The translations under genes were made by a program, and so were the position numbers. This document shows, piece after piece, positions 56,577 to 64,000 of a stretch of 64,000 nucleotides of DNA (the stretch's first letter is position 1; each line of letters starts with the position of its first letter). The stretch is from the NCBI RefSeq assembly GCF_000018865.1, contig NC_010175.1, positions 4,526,001 to 4,590,000 of the forward strand. The letters are read 5' to 3'. Source of the stretch: Chloroflexus aurantiacus J-10-fl. GTDB taxonomy: Bacteria; Chloroflexota; Chloroflexia; Chloroflexales; Chloroflexaceae. Below the pieces are notes generated by a model. The model was not told where the DNA came from. It did not search any database and worked only from the letters and a program-made list of their open reading frames with translations.

Positions 56577-57126
56577 ATCTTACCACAGGAAGCGGAGCTG
56601 TGGATTGTGGAAGGGACGGGATCACCCCCACATCGAGATAGTGATCGCTGAAGGTGCTGTTTTGCTCCGGGAGCTGTGGATTGTAAGGGGGACGGGATCA
56701 CCCCCACCCTAACCCGCTCCCGCCCCGGCAGGAGCAGGTTCTCAGCTCCTCCCCCCAGCGGGGGGAGGTTGGGAGGGGGGAACGGGATTGCGGTGAACGG
56801 GAGTCATTGTGGAGTACGCCCGTTGTCCCTCCCCCGCTCCTCTCCCGCAGTGGGAGAGGAGCGGGGGCCAGGGGGGTGAGGTGAGGGGGCAGGAACTACC
56901 GATACAGGACAGGTTCCGCTTTTGCGCACAGGGATAGGGTTGCGATAGCCCGCTGGATGCAGGCACAGTATGCCGGTACAGGTTGGGAGCGCGCCGGAGG
57001 TGCGCGCTCCCAGGGGCAACCGGGGCTTCCCGCTGCGCAGGAGAGGAGTCGCGGGTGAGGGCCGATCAAAAACGAACGTAGCACAGGCGTTTGGCCTGTG
57101 CTACGGTTGCAGGTACGGTGATACCG
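56577..57126. repeat. Intergenic region with short dispersed repeats
   Basis: Two ~40-bp copies of GGAGCTGTGGATTGT...GGGACGGGATCACCCCCAC at ~56594 and ~56670, a G-rich CCCCCCAGCGGGGGGAGG palindrome, CTCCTCTCCCGCAGTGGGAGAGGAG at ~56836, and a GGGAGCGCGCC...GGAGG.GCGCGCTCCC element at ~56985. No gene. Confidence 0.8.
57067..57104 (-). terminator. Rho-independent terminator of the acpP operon
   Basis: On the minus strand GTAGCACAGGC/GCCTGTGCTAC (11-bp perfect stem, loop CAAAC) is followed by GTTCGTTTTTGATC. It begins 23 bp after the acpP stop. Confidence 0.8.
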
Positions 57127-57375
57127 CTACTCGTTGCTCTGGTGGGTTTCGAGATAATTCAGCGCGTCAGCGACGGTCTGAATCTTCTCGGCTTCTTCAT
57201 CCGAAATCTCAACGCCGAACTCTTCTTCAATTGACATAATCAATTCAACCAGATCGAGTGAGTCGGCGTTCAGGTCTTTGGTGAACGATGCCGAAGGTAC
57301 AACCTGCTCTGGCTCGACACCGAGCTGATCGACAATAATCTTGCGCAGGCGCTCTTCCATCTCAGGCGAAGCCAT
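57127..57375 (-). CDS. acpP: Acyl carrier protein
   Basis: 82 residues, the standard length. The phosphopantetheine serine lies in [30 protein letters not shown]. Start 57375 (ATG) was chosen for its family-like N terminus ([20 protein letters not shown]); the longer frame to 57399 begins inside its own ribosome site. Carries acyl chains in fatty acid synthesis; encoded after fabG, accC and nusB. Confidence 0.95.
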   Translation of the reverse strand: MASPEMEERLRKIIVDQLGVEPEQVVPSASFTKDLNADSLDLVELIMSIEEEFGVEISDEEAEKIQTVADALNYLETHQSNE

Positions 57376-57405
57376 ACGAGTTACATTCCTTCCTTTCAAA
57401 GACGG

Positions 57406-57867
57406 CTATTCCTCAACAGTATCATCGCGGTCGGCCAGGTAGCGCGTTACCACCGTACCGAGCACGCCATTGACAAACCGGCTCGAATTGTCGCTGCCGA
57501 ACTGTTTCGCCAGTTCGACCGCCTCGTTGATCACAGCTTTTATCGGTGTGCGCTCGACATCATCAATCAGTAACTCGAAGAGGGCAATCCGTAGCACCGC
57601 TTTATCAACTCCCGGCATCTGAGCTACCGGCCAGTTTGGTGCTGCCTCCTCGATGATCCGATCCAGATACGAGCGATGCTCCCATGCGCCAAACACAAGT
57701 CGCCGGAGAAACTCAGCACTCTCCTGCGACATTGGTTCATCAGTGAGCCGGCGCTCGAGCACTTGATCAATCGCATGATCGGTTTCATCAACTTCAAAGA
57801 GGATCTGCAATGCTGCGATCCGTACCCGATGCCGCTGACTTGCCAATCTTGCCCTCCCCATACGCAT
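57406..57867 (-). CDS. nusB: Transcription antitermination factor NusB
   Basis: Up to 153 residues. The all-helical NusB fold is indicated by [30 protein letters not shown] and the C-terminal [32 protein letters not shown]. Binds boxA RNA with NusE in rRNA antitermination. The TTG at 57846, preceded by GGGAGGGC, gives [14 protein letters not shown], a family-like start, and may be the true one. Lies 12 bp after accC and 30 bp before acpP. Confidence 0.9.
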
Positions 57868-57879
57868 CCCGTCACCGTT

Positions 57880-59246
57880 TTATACCGGATTGAGTGTTTC
57901 TTTCCATTGGCGCAGTAATTCAGCCACGTAACCGGTATGAATGCGACCTGCCCGGAATTCCGGATCGTCGATCAGCGCCAACTGGAACGGGATGGTTGTT
58001 TTAATACCAGTAATCACGCATTCGTTGAGCGCTCGCCGCATCCGGTTGAGCGCTTCGTCGCGTGTGTCGCCAAAGGTAATAATTTTCGCCAACAATGAGT
58101 CGTAGGTTCCGGGTGGTGTGTACCCGGAATAGAGGTGGGAGTCGACTCGAACTCCAGGGCCGCCGGGCGGCAAATAGAACTCAACTTCACCACTTGCCGG
58201 TAAAAAGTCACGCTCCGGGTCTTCGGCATTGATCCGGCACTCGATTGCGTGCCGGGTTATTTTAATGTCTTCCTGGCGCAGCGTCAAGCGCTCGCCGCTG
58301 GCGATGAGTAGCTGCCAGCGCACGAGGTCGATTCCGGTCACCTGTTCGGTGACGGGATGCTCAACCTGGATGCGGGTGTTCATTTCGATGAAGTAGTAGT
58401 TGCCGTCCTGATCGAGCAGGAATTCGAGCGTGCCGGCATTCACATAGCCAATCGATTTGATCCCACGCACAGCATCGGCCCCCATCCGCTCGCGCAATTC
58501 GGGGGTGACTGCCGGTGATGGCGCCTCTTCAACGATTTTCTGGTGACGACGTTGCGCCGAGCAGTCGCGTTCGCCGAGGTGGATGGCATGACCGTACTGG
58601 TCGGCCAGGACCTGGATTTCGACGTGGCGCACGCGGGTGAGGTATTTTTCCAGTAGAAGCGCACCGTTCCCGAACGCTGCCTCGGCTTCGGCACGCGCAG
58701 TGGGGAAGGCGCGCTGGAGATCGGCTTCGTCGTAAGCGACGCGCATGCCGCGACCACCACCACCGCCAGAGGGCTTGAGCAGTACCGGATACCCGATCTG
58801 GCGGGCGACATCGATGGCCTCTTCGAGCGAGCGAACTTCGCCATCAGAGCCGGGGACGGTTGGGACGCCGGCTTTGCGCATCGTCTCACGTCCAATCGCC
58901 TTATCACCCATCAGCCGGATCGGTTCAGGCGGCGGACCGATGAAGGTCAGTTTGCAGTCGGCGCACATTTCGGCAAAGTAGGGGTTTTCTGAGAGAAAAC
59001 CGTAGCCGGGATGGATCGCATCACATCCCGATACGAGGGCAGCGCTGATGAGAGCCGGAGCGTTGAGGTACGACTTTGCTGCCGGTGGTGGGCCGATACA
59101 TACCGCTTCATCGGCCAGACGAACGGCCAGTGAGTCGCGGTCGGCAGTGCTGTAGGCGACTACCGTGCGAATGCCCAACTCCTGACAGGCCCGAATGATA
59201 CGTACAGCAATTTCACCGCGGTTGGCTACTAATACTTTGCGAATCA

Positions 59247-59247
<1 letters not shown>
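57880..59247 (-). CDS. accC: Biotin carboxylase subunit of acetyl-CoA carboxylase
   Basis: 455 residues. The N-terminal domain MIRKVLVANRGEIAVRIIRACQELGI, the ATP-grasp glycine-rich loop PSGGGGGRGMRVA, catalytic ERDCSAQRRHQK and FIEMNTRIQVEHPVTE are complete. Carboxylates biotin on BCCP, the first step of fatty acid synthesis; in Chloroflexus-type bacteria the same enzyme also serves carbon fixation through the 3-hydroxypropionate bicycle (family knowledge). No accB is adjacent. Overlaps fabG by one base. Confidence 0.95.
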
Positions 59248-60906
<1,659 letters not shown>

Positions 60907-60910
<4 letters not shown>

Positions 60911-61407
60911 GAGTCCTCTGCTGGTTTAGGCGAGAGGTGACCATTGCGGACACCTTCCCGATCAAGGAGTTCATCAACAGCTTCGCGCAACTTGCCAATG
61001 TCGGTAAACGCACGGTAGACTGAAGCGAAGCGAATATAGGCTACTTCATCGAGATCGCGCAAGCGCTGCATCACCGCGTCACCAATAGCCTGCGAACTGA
61101 TTTCGTGTTCGTCGGTGTTCATGATAGCGGTTTCGACATCATTGACCAGTTGTTCGATGGCCGCCGCCGAGACCGGGCGACGGTAGCAGGCGGTGCGCAC
61201 GCCGCGCGCAATCTTCTCGCGGTCATACGGTTCGCGTGTGCCATCTTTTTTGACGACCATCAGGCTGACCGACTCGATACGTTCGTAGGTGGTGAAGCGG
61301 CGACCGCAGGCACGGCAGCGCCGACGGCGACGGATCACCTCGCCTTCGTACAGTTTGCGCGTATCGATAACATCGGTCTCGACAAAATGGCAAAACGGGC
61401 ACCGCAT
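60907..61407 (-). CDS. nrdR: Transcriptional repressor NrdR
   Basis: 166 residues, normal length. The zinc ribbon CPFC...CRACGRRF and the ATP-cone domain ([29 protein letters not shown]...[28 protein letters not shown]) are complete. Senses dATP/ATP and represses ribonucleotide reductase genes; no nrd genes are in this window. Confidence 0.95.
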
Positions 61408-61456
61408 GCGTGTAGCCTATCCCTCACTTCTTGCTATGTGGCATTATAGCACAGGC

Positions 61457-62962
61457 TCATGTTGCTCTGATCTGCACCTCGCGGCCAAAGCTGCGTTTTA
61501 ACAGACCGCTGCGGCGTGAGGCTTCCCAAATTTCGACGTGGGCATCACCATCGGCAATGACATCAATCACGATCTCGTCGCCGATCTGGACGCGCACGTC
61601 ACGCACGATCTGGCTCTTGCTCCGTTCCAGGTATTCGGCAAGGCGGAGCATTGCGCTCAGACGGGCGATGCGTGTTTCGTCGTCGGTGGCGAGAATGGGG
61701 GAGTAGGCGGTCAGATCGCCCCATCCTTTGCGATGGTTGCGTACCAGGCTGGCGATGATCACAATTTCGCGATGGCTGAAGCCGAGCAGGGTCGCATTGT
61801 GAATGAGATACTCGCCGTGTTTGTGATGGTCGTAGTAGCCGACGCTAATGCCAATGTCGTGCAGGATCGCAGCGTAGCCGAGTAGTTCGCGTTCCCAGGC
61901 GCCATAGCCGTGCAGGGGTGCCAACTGGTCGAACAGCGACAGACTGAGGTGAGCGACGCGAGCACAGTGTTCCGGTTCGTAGTGGGTCAGCCGGGCCAGG
62001 TTGAGTACACTGAACTGTCGTGGTTCGTTCAGCAGGGGCTGCGGTTGATCGGCCAGAAAGTGCTGGTAGAAGATGCCTTCGCGCACGCCTTGACCGCTGA
62101 CCAGCAGGTACGGGAAATTGCCGCGATCCATCAGGGCAGCGATAATCACGGCGCCGGCCAGCGTTACATCGGCCCGTTCCTCTTTCATACCGGGAATTTG
62201 CAATCGTTCGCGACGGGAACGGCGGGCGAGTTCTTCGGTAATGCGCTCTACCGCCTCGCGGGTGAGCTGATAGCCGTGGACACGTTCAAGCGGGTAGGCC
62301 CGTTGTTTCTGATCGATGCGGGCCAACTGGCGTACCGTACCACCAATCCCACCTAAACGGCCATTGCTCAGGTCGGGCAGCCAGTCAAGGGGAGCAAAGG
62401 CATCACGCGCAGCCGCACGCAGCCGCCGCAGATCGGTGCGACTGATCGGATCGCTCTGCACAAACTGCTCGGTGAAGCGCACCACACCGGCCTGCACCGA
62501 AAAGCTCCGCGTCCGTTTCCGGTCAGCCACCGCCATCACCTGGGTCGAACCACCACCAGTATCAAAGAGCGCACCGTGCTGGATCGGCAAGGCATTGATT
62601 GCACCGAGGTAGCCGAAATACGCCTCGTCCTCGGCAGAGATGATGCGCAGATCGAGCGGGGTTGCCGTGCGCAACGCTGCCCAGAAATCAGCCTGATTCG
62701 CTGCTTCGCGGATGGCACTGGTGCCGACCGCAATCACCTCATTGACGCCGGTCGAGATGCAGAGTGAATAGAACATGCGCAGGGCTTCAACGGCACGCCG
62801 AATCGGTGCCGGTTGCAGCATGCGAGAGGGGCCAATGCCCTCGGCCAGACGGACAGTTTCGCTCACTTCGTCGGTCAGGCGAAAACAGTGTCCCGGTTCA
62901 TACGCCATCACAATCAGACGAGTGGTATTGGAACCGAGATCGATCACACCGAGTTTTTGCAT
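61457..62962 (-). CDS. ppx: Exopolyphosphatase / guanosine pentaphosphatase family protein
   Basis: 501 residues. The actin-like ATPase fold has GVIDLGSNTTRLIVMAY, VGTSAIREAANQADF, ISAEDEAYFGYLGA, LFDTGGGSTQVM and the C-terminal HD-type domain (LHDIGISVGYYDHHKHGEYLI). Hydrolyses polyphosphate or pppGpp. Full length for the family with the HD domain. Located 50 bp upstream of nrdR on the minus strand. Confidence 0.9.
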   Translation of the reverse strand: MQKLGVIDLGSNTTRLIVMAYEPGHCFRLTDEVSETVRLAEGIGPSRMLQPAPIRRAVEALRMFYSLCISTGVNEVIAVGTSAIREAANQADFWAALRTATPLDLRIISAEDEAYFGYLGAINALPIQHGALFDTGGGSTQVMAVADRKRTRSFSVQAGVVRFTEQFVQSDPISRTDLRRLRAAARDAFAPLDWLPDLSNGRLGGIGGTVRQLARIDQKQRAYPLERVHGYQLTREAVERITEELARRSRRERLQIPGMKEERADVTLAGAVIIAALMDRGNFPYLLVSGQGVREGIFYQHFLADQPQPLLNEPRQFSVLNLARLTHYEPEHCARVAHLSLSLFDQLAPLHGYGAWERELLGYAAILHDIGISVGYYDHHKHGEYLIHNATLLGFSHREIVIIASLVRNHRKGWGDLTAYSPILATDDETRIARLSAMLRLAEYLERSKSQIVRDVRVQIGDEIVIDVIADGDAHVEIWEASRRSGLLKRSFGREVQIRAT

Positions 62963-63157
62963 AGGATTGATCCTGTGAGTGTTGCCATATCAAGGATAAG
63001 TATACACGAAACTGCTGGTAGTAAAGGGCAAGGGGAGCATCACCAGCGAGATACGAAACAAGCGTCCAGATGCTCTGATTCCCTGGTCAGCACCTGAGAG
63101 GCGTTGTGTTCTCCGTGCTGATGTGGTTTTATGAACGCAACTATGGCGTTGATTGTG
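62963..63157. other. Short intergenic region, nothing recognised
   Basis: 195 bp between ppx and the UbiA gene. No clear promoter or repeat; a CTCCGTGCTGATGTGG segment distantly recalls the repeat at 54835. Confidence 0.4.
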
Positions 63158-64000
63158 TCATCCACTTCCCACGCCGAGCCAGGCCAGCAGCATCATACCG
63201 GCACTGCCAACAAGCTGACCAATACTCCAGAAGCCGAGGCTGTTCCAGGCGGTGGGATCAGCCCAGGCGTTGCGGCGAAGACGTGCGATCAGCCATAGCC
63301 CGATTGGTGCAGTGGCGAGCGGTGCTGCGGCAACGAGTGGTGGCAGGCCAGCGACGAACAGTAACGGCAGGCTGATCAGCGCCGCGCCGATGGCGTAGCT
63401 TTGCCATTGCGCTGCCCGTTGGGGGCCGAAGATCACGGCCAGCGTGCGTTTGCCGACCGCCCGATCACCGGTGACATCGGGCAGACTGACGGCAATTAGC
63501 ATCGCGAACTGAAGCAGGCAGAGCGGGATGATGGTTAAGAAGATGGACGGGCGGAGCGTACCGGTTTGTAAACTGAAGCCGACCAGGGCGGTTCCGCCCG
63601 GCACCAGCAACGCCCCAACCGCTTCGCCCCAGCCGCGCCGATGCAGGTAGAGTGGCGGGCCGCTGTAGACCCAGGCCAGAGCAATCGCAAGAGCGAACAG
63701 TGTGCCGGATAGGAGCGGTTGGGGTGCAGAGAGGGTGCTGAGCGTAGCCAGCAACAGGGCGATACACCCCCAGCCGATGGCTGCGATCAGCGCGGCCTGC
63801 GCCGGCAGATGACCCTCTGGCAAGACCCGGCTCCCGCCCGACCAGTGGGTTGGGGTAGGATTGGCCCGGTCGGCCTCATGGTCGAAGTAATCGTTGCTGT
63901 AGTGGTTCATCAACTGCGCACTCAGGGTGGCCGCCAGACCGAGGAGCGCCAGACCGGGATCGGTGATGGGAAGACCAGCGGCAGCAACACCCACCCCGTA
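63158..64000 (-). CDS. UbiA-family prenyltransferase (5' end outside window)
   Basis: 280 residues in view; the frame stays open to the edge, so the GTG at 63994 is probably internal. Multi-helix membrane protein with the first Asp-rich motif NHYSNDYFDHEAD and a second one at PDVTGDRAVGKRTLAVIFG. Overall it is closest to MenA-type enzymes that attach a polyprenyl chain to 1,4-dihydroxy-2-naphthoate in menaquinone synthesis; chlorophyll or other quinone prenyltransferases of the UbiA family are possible. Confidence 0.85.
   Translation of the reverse strand, partial: YGVGVAAAGLPITDPGLALLGLAATLSAQLMNHYSNDYFDHEADRANPTPTHWSGGSRVLPEGHLPAQAALIAAIGWGCIALLLATLSTLSAPQPLLSGTLFALAIALAWVYSGPPLYLHRRGWGEAVGALLVPGGTALVGFSLQTGTLRPSIFLTIIPLCLLQFAMLIAVSLPDVTGDRAVGKRTLAVIFGPQRAAQWQSYAIGAALISLPLLFVAGLPPLVAAAPLATAPIGLWLIARLRRNAWADPTAWNSLGFWSIGQLVGSAGMMLLAWLGVGSG

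Overview
The window looks like chromosomal DNA of a member of the Chloroflexota, most probably a Chloroflexus-type filamentous anoxygenic phototroph. The reasons are the moderately high GC content, the Ala/Pro/Thr-rich PSPT-type linkers, the secreted protease with duplicated FxETGH...YWxxxG repeats, an RND pump with a lipoprotein adaptor and no outer-membrane factor, many dispersed GC-rich palindromes, and the gene families present. The genus is an inference. I saw no tRNA, rRNA or insertion sequence.

Positions 1-14010 are a CRISPR locus. It begins with a truncated WYL-domain regulator and, overlapping it, a two-pass membrane protein ending in a CARF-like sensor domain. Next comes a co-directional adaptation module: a possible tiny two-TM protein overlapping an RNase H gene, a group II-intron-like reverse transcriptase with an internal insertion of about 115 residues, cas1, and cas2. 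A second, large WYL-domain protein lies convergent to cas2. The CRISPR array follows, with 84 repeats of 37 bp (five decayed at the right end) and 83 spacers of 35-40 bp. A good promoter in the leader points into the array. Most spacers I translated look protein-coding on the strand opposite the array transcript, so crRNAs would be antisense to mRNA, as expected for type III RNA recognition or RT-assisted acquisition from RNA. No cas10, cas6 or other effector gene is present; these probably lie to the left of the window.

Positions 14266-27111 hold mostly housekeeping and accessory genes: a membrane-anchored beta-propeller protein, a J-domain/lectin-like membrane protein, an EVE-domain protein, a response regulator-kinase-symporter operon (the symporter fuses its usual separate small subunit), an acetoacetyl-CoA synthetase, a type I glutamine synthetase with a clear terminator, and a HlyIII/PAQR protein. 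Positions 27886-36365 hold a secreted subtilase and an RND efflux operon with a TetR regulator; the 3' end of the TetR gene is tandemly amplified as four 276-bp units. Positions 36460-47199 hold two halves of a DUF4129/DUF4350/MoxR/DUF58/BatA-type system on opposite strands, flanking argB and a Crp/Fnr regulator.

Positions 47498-54278 hold a zinc-ribbon protein, a 172-bp tandem repeat block, and a two-gene conflict-type cassette. The cassette encodes a 1634-residue caspase-NB-ARC-TPR-transmembrane protein, whose 19 TPRs are near-identical mosaics, and a small partner protein. The last part is the tat genes and a minus-strand cluster ppx, nrdR, a membrane protein with an Mrr-like fold, fabG, accC, nusB and acpP, ending in a terminator. 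A UbiA prenyltransferase runs off the right edge. Intergenic regions over 300 bp are filled mainly by dispersed palindromic repeats.
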